Shown here: piece after piece, positions 44,293 to 53,745 of the stretch | How positions within the stretch are numbered: position 1 is the first letter of the stretch | Layout: each line of letters begins with the position of its first letter | From: Hymenobacter translucens | GTDB lineage: Bacteria; Bacteroidota; Bacteroidia; Cytophagales; Hymenobacteraceae | Assembly (NCBI RefSeq): GCF_020685205.1 | Contig: NZ_JAJERB010000005.1 | Coordinates: 1 to 64,000, forward strand | Direction of reading: 5' to 3' | Length of the DNA stretch: 64,000 nt | Program-made: the position numbers and the translations under genes | The notes under the pieces: generated by a model | What the model was told of the DNA's origin: nothing | What the model saw: only the letters and a program-made list of their open reading frames with translations | Databases searched by the model: none

Positions 44293-45189
44293 CTACAGGA
44301 TGTTGTTGATCTGTTCCTTGATCTTTTCCAGCTCTTCTTTCATGCCAACCACCAAATGCTGCACAGTTGAATCGTTGGCTTTGGAGCCAATTGTATTGAT
44401 TTCCCGCCCGATTTCCTGGGCAATAAAGGCCAGCTTCTTGCCCGTGGGCTCGGGCAGCAGTACGGTATCGGCAAAATAGTGCAGGTGGCTGGCCAGGCGC
44501 ACTTTTTCCTCGGCGATGTCAAGCTTCTCGATGTAGTAGATCAGTTCCTGCTCGAACCGGGACGCGTTGAACTGCTCACTGGTAGCCAGCTCGCTCAGAT
44601 GAGAAAGCAAACGCTGCCGGACGTGCTCTACCCGGGTGGGGTCGTGGCGCTCCACCTCAGCCAGCTGGGCGCGGATGGCGCTTACGTAGCTCAGGATCTC
44701 GGCCGTGAGCGTCTGGCCCTCGTCGTGGCGAAACTGATTGGTAGCGGCCAGGGCTTCCTGAAACAGGGGCAGCAGCTCTTCCCAGGGCACTTCCTCTTCT
44801 TCCTCGGCCGGCGCCGCAGCCGACTGCGACTGTACCACCCCGGGCAGCTGCAGGGCCAGGGCAAACAGCTGGTCCTTGGGCGCCCCTACCAGATCAGCTG
44901 CTTTTTCCAGCTCCTGGTAGGCCGCCTGCAGCAACTCGGCATTGACTACGCTGCCGGGCCGGGCCGCCGCGCTGCGGGGACGCACAAAGTCGAAGTTCAG
45001 GTTGACTTTGCCCCGGATCAGCGTTTTGGTGATCAGATTGCGGATTTCCAGCTCCCGGTCGTTAAGAAAGCGGGGCAGGCGCAAGGTCAGATCCAAGGTT
45101 TTGGAATTCAGAGACTTGATTTCGACGGTAGCCGAGTAGCGCTCGGTGTCGCGGTGGGCAAGGCCGAAGCCGGTCATGGATTGAAGCAT
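44293..45189 (-). CDS. YicC-family endoribonuclease
   Basis: 298 residues beginning MLQSMTGFGLAHRD, the family N-terminus (a second Met four codons in is an alternative start). Further blocks: SLNSKTLDLTLRLPRFLNDR, LIRGKVNLNFDFV, then a helical middle containing an acidic insert (PAEEEEEVPWEELL), and the C-terminal DUF1732 part GKKLAFIAQEIGREINTIGS followed by KANDSTVQHLVVGMKEELEK. E. coli YicC has been reported as an endoribonuclease acting on small RNA; the conserved Glu/His residues are present here. Cytoplasmic. A promoter lies at 45227-45256. No terminator seen downstream. The glycosyltransferase starts divergently 147 bases away. Confidence 0.92.
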   Translation of the reverse strand: MLQSMTGFGLAHRDTERYSATVEIKSLNSKTLDLTLRLPRFLNDRELEIRNLITKTLIRGKVNLNFDFVRPRSAAARPGSVVNAELLQAAYQELEKAADLVGAPKDQLFALALQLPGVVQSQSAAAPAEEEEEVPWEELLPLFQEALAATNQFRHDEGQTLTAEILSYVSAIRAQLAEVERHDPTRVEHVRQRLLSHLSELATSEQFNASRFEQELIYYIEKLDIAEEKVRLASHLHYFADTVLLPEPTGKKLAFIAQEIGREINTIGSKANDSTVQHLVVGMKEELEKIKEQINNIL

Positions 45190-45226
45190 ACAAAGCAGAG
45201 AAAAGCGGCAAACGGAAGGTGGGTCT

Positions 45227-45256
45227 CAAAAGTAGGCGTTCGGCCGGTAAGACAAA
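45227..45256 (-). promoter_or_regulatory. yicC promoter (minus strand)
   Basis: On the minus strand TTTG (45253-45256) is followed after 18 bases by TACTTTTG (45227-45234), fitting -33 and -7 elements. The leader would be about 30 bases. Confidence 0.65.
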
Positions 45257-45286
45257 CGGTGGCTGCGCCACCCGGGGGCGGGCCGA

Positions 45287-45314
45287 CCGGCGGTAGAAGT
45301 CGGCTAACCGCCGG
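45287..45314. repeat. 8-bp GC-rich inverted repeat upstream of the glycosyltransferase
   Basis: CCGGCGGT (45287-45294) and ACCGCCGG (45307-45314) pair perfectly with a 12-base loop, 22 bases before the ATG at 45337. It could be an operator or leader hairpin; short enough to be chance in GC-rich DNA. Confidence 0.35.
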
Positions 45315-45336
45315 AAACGCTTAGCTTGCGCGCCGT

Positions 45337-46563
45337 ATGAAGGCTCGCGTGCTGATGCTTCCCAAGTGGTATCCGAACCGCTACGACGACCAGGACGGAG
45401 ACTTCGTGGCCCGGCATGTGGCGGCCATTGCGCCCTACGCCGAGGCAGCCGTGCTGTTTGCCACCGTAGCGCGCGGGCCCCTCCCCCACCTTATCGTAGC
45501 CGAGCCCGACCTGCTGGGCCCAATGCCCGTGCTGCGCTACTACTACCGGGCCCGGATTACGGGTGTGACCGCCATCGACAAGGTACTGAAGCTCGGGCTT
45601 TACTTCTGGTGCCTGCTGCGGGGCTACCGGGCGCTTTGCCGGCGCTGGGGCGCCCGCCCCGCCCTCGTCCATGTGCACGTGCTGCTCCGGACCGGCCTGT
45701 TTGCGGCGGCGCTGCAGGTGCTCACCGGCATACCCTACCTGATTACGGAACACTGGACGCTGTACCTGCCGGGCAAAGCGGAAAGCATTGGCTGGCTGCG
45801 GCGGCAGCTTACGCGGGTAGTCGTGCGCCGGGCTGCGGCCTTGCATACCGTCTCGGACAACCTGCGCCGGGCCATGCAGCACCTGGGAATGGCAAACGAG
45901 CTAACCCTGACGATTCCGAACGTAGTTGACCTGACGCTTTTCGAGTTGGCAGCGACGCAGGCGGAAGCACTACCACCGACCGGCGGAAAGCTGCTGCACG
46001 TGGCCGCCTTCAACGAACCGGCCAAAAACCTGACCGGCATTCTGCGGACCGTGGCCCGGCTGCGCCAGCACCGCCCAAACCTAACGCTGCGCATTGCCGG
46101 TTACGGCCCCGACGAAGGCCGGGTGCGGCAGGTGGCAGCTGAGCTGAGCCTGCTCGACGGTGCCGTGCAGTTTCTGGGCAAGCTCACCCAACCCCAGGTA
46201 GCCGCCGAGATGCAGCAGGCCGACTGCCTGGTGTTATTCAGCAACTTTGAAAACCTGCCCTGCGTGCTGATTGAAGCCCAGGCTAGCGGCCTGCCCGCCG
46301 TAGCTACCCAGGTGGGCGGAGTTCCTGAGCTGCTCCCACCCGACGGCCGGTATGGCCGCCTGGTGCCGCCGGGGGATGAAGCTGCCCTGGAACAGGCCCT
46401 GGAGGATGTGCTCAAAGCCAAGCTTACCTTTCAGCCCGAAATGATGCGCACGCACGCCACGGAGCATTTCGGCTACGCGGCCGTGGGCCGGCAGTTTGCC
46501 GCTTTATATGCGAAGCTACTGGCCAAGACCTCTTTTCCTGATTCCCCCACCCGGCCGGCATGA
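45337..46563 (+). CDS. GT4-family glycosyltransferase
   Basis: 408 residues. N-terminal Rossmann-like half begins MKARVLMLPKWYPNRYDDQD and includes LVHVHVLLRTGLFAA and ITEHWTLYLPG; the C-terminal half binds the sugar nucleotide with LHVAAFNEPAKNLTGILRTV, LRIAGYGPDEG, LVLFSNFENLPCVLIEAQAS and TQVGGVPELLPPDGRYGRLV, including the E(x7)E motif (NFENLPCVLIE). A retaining enzyme of GT-B fold adding a sugar to a lipid-linked glycan; donor and acceptor are unknown. Its last codons overlap the flippase gene by four bases, indicating translational coupling and a shared pathway. Confidence 0.93.
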   Translation: MKARVLMLPKWYPNRYDDQDGDFVARHVAAIAPYAEAAVLFATVARGPLPHLIVAEPDLLGPMPVLRYYYRARITGVTAIDKVLKLGLYFWCLLRGYRALCRRWGARPALVHVHVLLRTGLFAAALQVLTGIPYLITEHWTLYLPGKAESIGWLRRQLTRVVVRRAAALHTVSDNLRRAMQHLGMANELTLTIPNVVDLTLFELAATQAEALPPTGGKLLHVAAFNEPAKNLTGILRTVARLRQHRPNLTLRIAGYGPDEGRVRQVAAELSLLDGAVQFLGKLTQPQVAAEMQQADCLVLFSNFENLPCVLIEAQASGLPAVATQVGGVPELLPPDGRYGRLVPPGDEAALEQALEDVLKAKLTFQPEMMRTHATEHFGYAAVGRQFAALYAKLLAKTSFPDSPTRPA

Positions 46564-47828
46564 TCAAGCGAATCCTGCGCAACTTCGCTACCCGCCTGGC
46601 CACGGCCCTGCTCAGCTTCGCCATCGTGTGGCTGACGGCCCGCTACCTGGGCGCAGCCGGGCGCGGCGACGTAAGTCTTTTCGTCACCGACTGCGCGGCC
46701 CTGCTGCTCTTCATTGGGTTGCTGGGCGGCTCTTCCCTGATTTACCTGGCCCCCGGGCGCAGCATCTGGCACCTGCTCGTGCCGGCCTACGCCTGGGCGC
46801 TGGTCGTCTGCACCGGGGGCACCCTGCTGGTGGGGCTGCTGCGGGACGTATCGGTCAGCTACGCCGGGCACCTGTGGGCCCTGGCCTTGCTGCAGGCTTT
46901 TTTCTCCATTAACACGTCCCTGCTGCTGGGTCGCCAGCGGGAGCAGGCGTATAACATTCTCACGGTGTTGCAGGTGCTGCTGCTGGCCGGGCTCCTGCTG
47001 CTGGCGTTTGCCGGACTTCAGTGGCGTCAGGTTCCCGTGTACTACTACGCTACGTATGCCGCCTACGGACTGCCTCTGCTGCTGAGCCTGGCCGTCCTGG
47101 TCCGGCTGCCGGACCGGTGGCAGGGCGGCGCCGGCCTGGGTGCTACGGCCCGGGAGCTGGCCCAGCACAGCCGGGGGGCTCACCTGTCCAACATCCTGGC
47201 CTTTGCCAACTACCGCCTTAGCTACTACTTTGTGGCCCACTATACTGATGCCCACTCCCTCGGCGTGCTGTCGGTGGGCGTGGCGCTGGCCGAAGCCATC
47301 TGGATTATTCCCCGCAGCACGGCCCTGATTCAGTACGTGGACCTGGTCCATGCCGCGGACAAGCACGCCCAGATTGGCCCCACGCTGCGCATTGCCCGCC
47401 TGACTCTAGTAGTAACGGCAGGCGCCGTGCTGGTGCTGTGCCTGCTACCGGCCCCGGTGCTGGCGGCGGTGTTCGGGCCGGAGTTCGGGGCGGCCCGGCC
47501 CATTATTCTGCGGCTGGCTCCCGGCGTAGTGGCCATCGGGGTGAGCGTGATCTGCAGCACGTACTTTGCCGGCCTGGGTCATTACCGGGTCAACAACCTG
47601 GCGACGACGGTGGGGCTGCTCGTGACAATACCGGCCTGCTGGCTGCTCGTACCGCGGTTCGGCATCGGGGGCGCAGCCGTGGCTACCACGCTTTCCTACC
47701 TGGCTTCGACCGGCTACCTGTTCTACCAGTTCCGGCGGGCTGCTGGGGCTGGCGTGCGGGCGTTGCTGCCCGGCACGGCCGATGTGCGCTACGTGCGGGA
47801 GCTGCTGCGAAACCGGCGGCCCGCCTGA
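46560..47828 (+). CDS. Polysaccharide flippase (Wzx-like), second in the window
   Basis: 422 residues, about 12 transmembrane segments (for example LATALLSFAIVWLTARYLGA, VLLLAGLLLLAFAGL, LLVTIPACWLLVP). The N-terminus RNFATRLATALLSFAIVWL and motif ARYLGAAGRGDVSLF match oligosaccharide flippases. It overlaps the GT4 gene by four bases and probably moves that pathway's lipid-linked glycan across the inner membrane. Shorter than the flippase at 17008 and not closely alike, so it is not a recent duplicate. Its stop codon abuts that of the opposite-strand methyltransferase with no spacing. Confidence 0.88.
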   Translation: MIKRILRNFATRLATALLSFAIVWLTARYLGAAGRGDVSLFVTDCAALLLFIGLLGGSSLIYLAPGRSIWHLLVPAYAWALVVCTGGTLLVGLLRDVSVSYAGHLWALALLQAFFSINTSLLLGRQREQAYNILTVLQVLLLAGLLLLAFAGLQWRQVPVYYYATYAAYGLPLLLSLAVLVRLPDRWQGGAGLGATARELAQHSRGAHLSNILAFANYRLSYYFVAHYTDAHSLGVLSVGVALAEAIWIIPRSTALIQYVDLVHAADKHAQIGPTLRIARLTLVVTAGAVLVLCLLPAPVLAAVFGPEFGAARPIILRLAPGVVAIGVSVICSTYFAGLGHYRVNNLATTVGLLVTIPACWLLVPRFGIGGAAVATTLSYLASTGYLFYQFRRAAGAGVRALLPGTADVRYVRELLRNRRPA

Positions 47829-48662
47829 TTACTGGTCCGGGCCAAGCGGGCGGACCGTCACCTCAAAGTACGGAACCGGGTCGGGTAGCGGAACGGGGGC
47901 CTGGACCGGCAGGGGCTGCGGGGAATACAGGGCACAGAGGGTGTTTTCTACCTGGACCAGCTGCCCCGCAGCCGCGGCCGGCAGGCCGTCGAGGATGCCG
48001 GCCAGTACTTCCCACCGGGGTTGCCCGGGCTGGCGCGACGCATCATGCCATACGACGACCGTGCCCGGGTGCACCAGCTTCTCGAACACGCGGCGGGTAT
48101 CGGTGCGGACAGCTTCGTAGCGGTGGTCACCGTCGATAAACACGATATCATACTGCTGCCCAAGGCCCGCCAGGTCGAAAGTGGCGGAGTTGCCGTGCAG
48201 GTGGCGCACGTTGGGCCAGGGCCGGGAAAAGAAGCCGTGCAGATCGATGTAGCGGTCCGACATGCCCAGCGCGCGCAGCTCCGCCGCCGACAGGTTGAGC
48301 GTGTGCACCTCCCGGGCCACTGCTGCCACATTGGCGGCACTTTCGCCCCGCCAGGTTCCGATTTCAAAGTAGCGGCAGCCGGGTACCCGCCGGGCCAGGG
48401 CCCGGAGCAAAGCCAGGTCGGTGGGCAGGGAGCCGCCTTCGCGGAACGCAAACGGCCGGACGGTCTCTCCCGCCGGGGGCAGAAAGTGCGTCAGCGGGAC
48501 GAGCGGCAGGCCGGCGGCGGTAACCTGACGTTCGGGGTGCAGCCGGGCCCGCTGCTCCCAGGAAGCTTCGTCGGCGGCCAGCACGTGGTTGAGAAGCCAA
48601 GGGTTGCGCACCAGGCTGCTCAGGCCCCGTAGCGTTTTAACAAGACGATTGGAAGTGGACAC
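47829..48662 (-). CDS. Class I SAM-dependent methyltransferase (Methyltransf_24-like)
   Basis: 277 residues, cytoplasmic. The SAM-binding motif I is YFEIGTWRGESAANVA, the acidic motif after it is VHTLNLSA, and motif IV is DIVFIDGDHRYEAVRTDTRR followed by GTVVVWHDAS. This is the pattern of Methyltransf_24 proteins, often methylating sugars or phospholipid head groups in glycan clusters. The N-terminal 80 residues are family-specific; the C-terminal 30 are Pro-rich. The position beside a GT and a flippase suggests glycan methylation, although it is transcribed toward them from the opposite strand. No consensus promoter was found upstream. Confidence 0.85.
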   Translation of the reverse strand: MSTSNRLVKTLRGLSSLVRNPWLLNHVLAADEASWEQRARLHPERQVTAAGLPLVPLTHFLPPAGETVRPFAFREGGSLPTDLALLRALARRVPGCRYFEIGTWRGESAANVAAVAREVHTLNLSAAELRALGMSDRYIDLHGFFSRPWPNVRHLHGNSATFDLAGLGQQYDIVFIDGDHRYEAVRTDTRRVFEKLVHPGTVVVWHDASRQPGQPRWEVLAGILDGLPAAAAGQLVQVENTLCALYSPQPLPVQAPVPLPDPVPYFEVTVRPLGPDQ

Positions 48663-48851
48663 GCCGGCAAGTTAGGAAAACACCCAACTCGTCCGGCCAG
48701 GCCATGCTGCCCACCAACCTATCGGGTCCGTTATGTTCGGAATGTTGAAAGCTGGAAAATTCCGTATTAAACCTATACATTGACGCTGACAAAGCGCCTC
48801 AGTACTAAGGCCATCCGCCAGCAGTTGTTCCACCCCAATTCATAACCACCT

Positions 48852-51800
48852 ATGAAGAAACCTCTACTCCCTGGCATCCGGATTTCAAGGCTGCTGCCCG
48901 CAACAGCTGCCTGGAGCGCTCTGCTGCTGATTCTGGCGTTGCTGACCAGCACCCGGGTCCTGGCCCAGGCGCCCGCCAACGACAACCCCTGCGGGGCCGT
49001 GCAGCTAAGCCTGAACGGCAGCCTGTGCACAACGCCGACAGTCGGCACCAACGTGGGGGCCACCACCACGACCATCAACGGTACCGTTGCCAACACCTGC
49101 GGAGCCTTCAACAACCAGTCGCCCAAGGACGTCTGGTACAAGTTCACGACTGATGCCACCGGCAACGGCAGCGTGGGTGCCACGATTACCGTGACCGGCA
49201 ACCCGGCCGGCCTGATCCGGCTGTTTTCGGCGCCCTCCTGCACCGGCACCTTTACCCAGATTGTGTGCAGTGCCTCCAATGCCGCCAACACGGCCGCGCC
49301 CCGCCTGGTAACCGGAGCTTTGCAGCCCAATACCACGTACTACGTTCAGGTTGCCGGCTTTACTTCCACCGACACGCAGGGTCAGTTCACCATCTGCATC
49401 ACCGACCCGCCAGCCTGCGGTGCCCCCGCAGTGCTGGGCGTAACGTTCCCGACCGGCACCTCGGCTTCGGTCAGCTTTACCGCCGGCCCGGGCAATACCA
49501 CCTTTACGGCTACCCTGCAGGGCGGTGGACCGGGGCAAACGGTTCCGAATGCTACCTCCCCGGTGCTGTTTAGCGGCCTCATCCCCGGCAACACGTATTT
49601 TGTCTCGATCAGCACCACCTGCGGGGGTAACACGCTGAACTCGCCGTTCTTCAGCTTCACGGTACCGCTGCTCAATGATGAGCCCTGCGGTGCCATTTCC
49701 CTGCCCATCACCGGTACCTGCACGCCCACGACCGGCACCACCTTCGGAGCCAGCACTACCCCCCCCAACGGCTACACCAACCCGGCCTGCGCCGCCGACG
49801 TCAGTCCGATGGACGTGTGGTACCAGTTCACGACCCCGGCCACCGGCGGGGCCAGCACCAGCGCCACGATTTCCGTAACCGGCTCTCCGGCCGGCCAGAT
49901 CCGCCTGTTTTCCGGTGCCTCCTGCGGCGGGCCCCTCAACCAGCTGGCCTGCTCGCAAAGCCCCTCCGGCCCGGCCCTGCCCCTGAGCTCAACAACCCTT
50001 ACGCCTAATACCACCTACTATGTGATGGTGGCCGGCTACAGCGACAATAGCCCCCGCGGGCAGTTCACCATCTGCGTAACCGGTGCGGCGGCCTGTCCGG
50101 ACCCGACCAACTTCAATGTAGTAAGCACCTCTACTACCACGGCTAACGTCACGTTTACGCCGGGTGCCAACGCCACCAGCTACAACATCACGTACGCGCC
50201 CCAAAGTGGGGGAACGCCCGTTACGCTCACCGCCACCGGTTCCCCCGTACAGCTCACGGGCCTGGTTTCGGGTACCACCTACAACGTGACGCTGCAGAGC
50301 GTCTGTCCGGCCGGGGTGGGCTCGGTGCTGACGAAAACCTTTACGGCGACCTCAGGAGCGCCCAGCAACGACGAGTGCGTAAGCGCCACGCCCATTAACA
50401 GCGTCGGCATCGGAAGCTGTGGGGGACTGGTGCAGGCTTCCACCACCGGGGCCACTGCTTCGATAGGAGCCCCGAACCCCGGCTGCGCCACGTTTGTCAA
50501 CTCCGACGTGTGGTTTAGCGTGGTCGTGCCATCTAATGGCATTCTACAGGTAGAAACCGGCCCCGTCGCCGGCAGCCGCATGAATGACACCGGCATGGCA
50601 TTTTATACCGGCACCTGCGGCAACCTGACGCTGATCGGCTGTGATGATGACAGTGGTACCGGCAGCTTCTCTCTGCTGCGCCGCACCGGGCTCGTGCCGG
50701 GCAGCACCCTCTACGTGCGGGTATGGCCTTTCGGCAACTTCCCCACTGGCGACTTTACCCTCTGCGCCCAGAGCGACGTGCTGTGTCCCAACGTGACCAA
50801 CCTGGCCATCAACAACGTCACCAGCACCTCTGCTTCGCTGGCGTTTACGGCCCCGCCCGCAGCCAGCAGCTACACCGTAACCTACACGCCCCAGGGCGGT
50901 ACCGTCACGGTTCTTACCCCCAATGCGACCAGCTCACCCGTGCCGCTTACCGGCCTCACGCCCAACACGGTGTACACGGTTACGATTCAGTCGAACTGCA
51001 CTGCCGGCCAGGGCCTGCCGCTGGCACTGACGTTTACCACCGCCCCGCCGGCGCCGGCTAACGACAACTGCACCGGTGCGACGGCGCTGACCATTGGCAC
51101 CACCTGCACCCCGGTCACCACCACCACCTTCGGCGCCACCCCCTCGGCGGCTCCGGTACCGGCTCCCACCTGCGGAACCGGCGTCGTGAACGACGTGTGG
51201 TTTACCGTGACGGTACCCGCCAACGGTGTGGTACAGCTAGCTACCGGCGCGGTGAGCGGCAGCCCGGTTTCCGACACGGGCCTGCAGCTGTACTCGGGTA
51301 CCTGCGGAGCCCTGACCTCGCTGGGCTGCAACGACAACTTTGGCAGCAGCCTCTTCTCGCAGGTGCGGGCGACCGGTCTTACTCCGGGCAGCACGGTATA
51401 TGCCCGGGCGTGGCAGATCGGCAGCGCCGCCGGCGGTGCCTTCTCCATCTGCGCCGTCACCGACCCGCCCTGCCCGGCCCCGAGCAACCTCACGGTAACC
51501 GGCATCACAACCACGTCGGCTACCGTTGGCTTTACCACGCCCAGCGCCGGCACGAGCTACACGGTGACCTACATGCCCCAGGGTGGTACGGCCACGACCA
51601 TTACGCCAGCGCCGACCGGCTCGCCCGTCGTACTCAGCGGCCTACTGCCCGGCACCACCTATATGGTCAGCATCGTGAGCAACTGCGCCCCGGGTGAAAC
51701 CTCCCTGGCGGCCACGACGACTTTCACCACGCTGACACCGCCTGCCTGCCCGGTGGTCACCGGGCTGACGGCCAGTAATATCACGACCACTTCGGTGCTG

Positions 51801-53666
51801 GTGAGTTTTATACCCGGCGCCGGCAACACGAGCTTTGAAGTAACCTACCTGCGCGCCGGAGCCTCCCAGCCGGTGCCCGTACTGCCCGCCCCAACCGGCT
51901 CACCGGTCACCATCACCGGCCTGCTGCCCAATACGCAGTACACGGTCTGCGTGGTCGGCCAGTGCGGCAGCCAGATGGCCCCGGTAACGTGCGTCAACTT
52001 CACCACTGCCGCTTTGCCTACCTGCAGCGCGCCGACGAACTTGGCTATCAGCGCCGTAACCAGCACGACGGCCGTAGTGAATTTCACGCCCAGTTCCTCG
52101 GCGACGAGCTACACCGTAACCTACACTGCCCCGGGGGGAAACCCGATTACGGTAACGCCCGCTCCCACCGCTTCGCCGGTTTCGCTGTCGGGCCTGACGC
52201 CGAACACGCCCTACACCGTGACCGTGGTGAGCAACTGCGGCCCCGGCCAGACCTCAGCCCCCGTCACGACTACCTTCACCACGACGGCGCTGCCTGCCTG
52301 CCCGCCGGTGACGAACGTGGCGGTTGGCAGTATTACATCCACCACTGCCAGCGTGAGCTTTACTCCGGGAGCCGGCAATACCAGTTACCGCGTTTCCTAT
52401 GTGCCGGTGGGCGGGACCCTGCCGGTGTTCGTTACCTCCGCAACTTCGCCGGTTGCCATCACCGGCCTGCAGCCCAACACCCAGTACTCGGTCTGTGTGA
52501 GCAGTGACTGCGGAGCGGGCTTTACCGGAACTCCCGTGTGCACGACGTTCGGCACCCTGCCGGGCACGGCCACCTGCGCGGCCCCAACCAACCTGGCGGT
52601 ATCGGCCGTAACGGGCACGACGGCCCAGGTTACGTTTACGCCCAGTGCCTCGGCCACGGGCTACACTGTTACCTACACGCGCCAGCCCGGCGGCACCCCG
52701 ATTGTCGTTCCGGCTACCGGTTCGCCGGTCAACCTTGCGGGCCTGCAAACCGGGTCGAACTACACGGTAAGCGTGGTAAGCAACTGCGCCGGCGGTCAGA
52801 CTTCGGCGGCTGTTACGACCACGTTCTCAACTTTGATTGTGGTGCCTACCTGCCCACCAGTTACCAATCTGGCGGTAAGCAACATCACGCCCTCAGGCGT
52901 TACGGCAAGCTTTACCCCGCCCGCGGGTGGTACGCTCTACACGCTCACCTTCACGCCTCCGGGCAGCACGCCTCCCATTGTTCTTACGACGGCCAGCTCT
53001 TCGCTAGCGGTAACCGGGCTGGCTTCCAACACGCTTTATTCGCTGTGCGTGACGAGCAGTTGCAGCGGTCAGGCGGGCATTCCGGTGTGCATCAACTTCA
53101 GCACCGCGGCCGGGCCCGTTCCGTGCACGCCGCCTACCAATCTGGTGGTAACGAACGTGACCAATACAACTGCGACGCTTACGTTTACGCCGAGTCCTTC
53201 GGCGGTAAGCTACACAATCGGCTACCAGGTGGCCCAGGGACCGATTCAGACCGTCCCGGCAAACGGGTCGCCATTCACGCTCACGGGCCTGACGCCAAAT
53301 ACGGCCTACACGCTCAGCATTGCCAGCAACTGCTCGGGTGGCCTCGCATCCATGCCCGGCCAGCCGGTGGCTTTCACGACCCGTCTCACCGGAACCGCTA
53401 ACGGAGCCCTGGCCGAACTGGTGAACCTGTACCCGAACCCGGCCCAGCGGGCGTTCCAGCTGGAAGTACCTGCCGCGCTTACCCGGAAGGCGGTGCGTGT
53501 AACCCTCCTCAACACCCTGGGCCAGCAGGTGCAGCAGCGCAGCCTGCCGGCTTCAATGGGTGGTCAGAAGGTTGAGTTCGACGTTACGAACCTGCCCCGG
53601 GGCGTATACTCGGTCTTGCTGAGCACCGCCGAGGGTACCGTGGTCAAGCGCCTGGTAGTGGAATAG
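48852..53666 (+). CDS. Giant Fn3-repeat surface protein with T9SS type A sorting domain
   Basis: 1604 residues. Signal peptide: PATAAWSALLLILALLTSTR, then VLAQAPAND. Four modules start NDxPCGA-like (about residues 41, 274, 506, 735) and carry DVWYKFTT / DVWFTVTVPANG and PNTTYYVQVAG motifs; they resemble prepeptidase C-terminal or jelly-roll domains. Among and after them are about ten fibronectin type III-like domains of about 85 residues (TSYTVTYTAPGGNPITV; GLTPNTPYTVTVVSNC). The last six alternate between two sequence types. A type A sorting domain closes the protein (LVNLYPNPAQRAFQLEV, NLPRGVYSVLLSTAEGTVVK). It should be exported by Sec and T9SS and anchored or released at the surface, perhaps as an adhesin; no catalytic motif was seen. 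Confidence 0.9.
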   Translation: MKKPLLPGIRISRLLPATAAWSALLLILALLTSTRVLAQAPANDNPCGAVQLSLNGSLCTTPTVGTNVGATTTTINGTVANTCGAFNNQSPKDVWYKFTTDATGNGSVGATITVTGNPAGLIRLFSAPSCTGTFTQIVCSASNAANTAAPRLVTGALQPNTTYYVQVAGFTSTDTQGQFTICITDPPACGAPAVLGVTFPTGTSASVSFTAGPGNTTFTATLQGGGPGQTVPNATSPVLFSGLIPGNTYFVSISTTCGGNTLNSPFFSFTVPLLNDEPCGAISLPITGTCTPTTGTTFGASTTPPNGYTNPACAADVSPMDVWYQFTTPATGGASTSATISVTGSPAGQIRLFSGASCGGPLNQLACSQSPSGPALPLSSTTLTPNTTYYVMVAGYSDNSPRGQFTICVTGAAACPDPTNFNVVSTSTTTANVTFTPGANATSYNITYAPQSGGTPVTLTATGSPVQLTGLVSGTTYNVTLQSVCPAGVGSVLTKTFTATSGAPSNDECVSATPINSVGIGSCGGLVQASTTGATASIGAPNPGCATFVNSDVWFSVVVPSNGILQVETGPVAGSRMNDTGMAFYTGTCGNLTLIGCDDDSGTGSFSLLRRTGLVPGSTLYVRVWPFGNFPTGDFTLCAQSDVLCPNVTNLAINNVTSTSASLAFTAPPAASSYTVTYTPQGGTVTVLTPNATSSPVPLTGLTPNTVYTVTIQSNCTAGQGLPLALTFTTAPPAPANDNCTGATALTIGTTCTPVTTTTFGATPSAAPVPAPTCGTGVVNDVWFTVTVPANGVVQLATGAVSGSPVSDTGLQLYSGTCGALTSLGCNDNFGSSLFSQVRATGLTPGSTVYARAWQIGSAAGGAFSICAVTDPPCPAPSNLTVTGITTTSATVGFTTPSAGTSYTVTYMPQGGTATTITPAPTGSPVVLSGLLPGTTYMVSIVSNCAPGETSLAATTTFTTLTPPACPVVTGLTASNITTTSVLVSFIPGAGNTSFEVTYLRAGASQPVPVLPAPTGSPVTITGLLPNTQYTVCVVGQCGSQMAPVTCVNFTTAALPTCSAPTNLAISAVTSTTAVVNFTPSSSATSYTVTYTAPGGNPITVTPAPTASPVSLSGLTPNTPYTVTVVSNCGPGQTSAPVTTTFTTTALPACPPVTNVAVGSITSTTASVSFTPGAGNTSYRVSYVPVGGTLPVFVTSATSPVAITGLQPNTQYSVCVSSDCGAGFTGTPVCTTFGTLPGTATCAAPTNLAVSAVTGTTAQVTFTPSASATGYTVTYTRQPGGTPIVVPATGSPVNLAGLQTGSNYTVSVVSNCAGGQTSAAVTTTFSTLIVVPTCPPVTNLAVSNITPSGVTASFTPPAGGTLYTLTFTPPGSTPPIVLTTASSSLAVTGLASNTLYSLCVTSSCSGQAGIPVCINFSTAAGPVPCTPPTNLVVTNVTNTTATLTFTPSPSAVSYTIGYQVAQGPIQTVPANGSPFTLTGLTPNTAYTLSIASNCSGGLASMPGQPVAFTTRLTGTANGALAELVNLYPNPAQRAFQLEVPAALTRKAVRVTLLNTLGQQVQQRSLPASMGGQKVEFDVTNLPRGVYSVLLSTAEGTVVKRLVVE

Positions 53667-53683
53667 CCAAGCACGCCATCCGC

Positions 53684-53720
53684 AAAAAAGCCTCCTGACT
53701 GTGGTCGGGAGGCTTTTTTT
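53684..53720. terminator. Bidirectional terminator after the Fn3 giant
   Basis: AAAAAAGCCTCC (53684-53695) pairs with GGAGGCTTTTTT (53708-53719); the inner GAC/GTC adds three pairs. A6 on one side and T7 on the other make it usable by the convergent MoxR gene too. Confidence 0.92.
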
Positions 53721-53745
53721 GTTGGAAACAAACGTCCGGTGCTGC

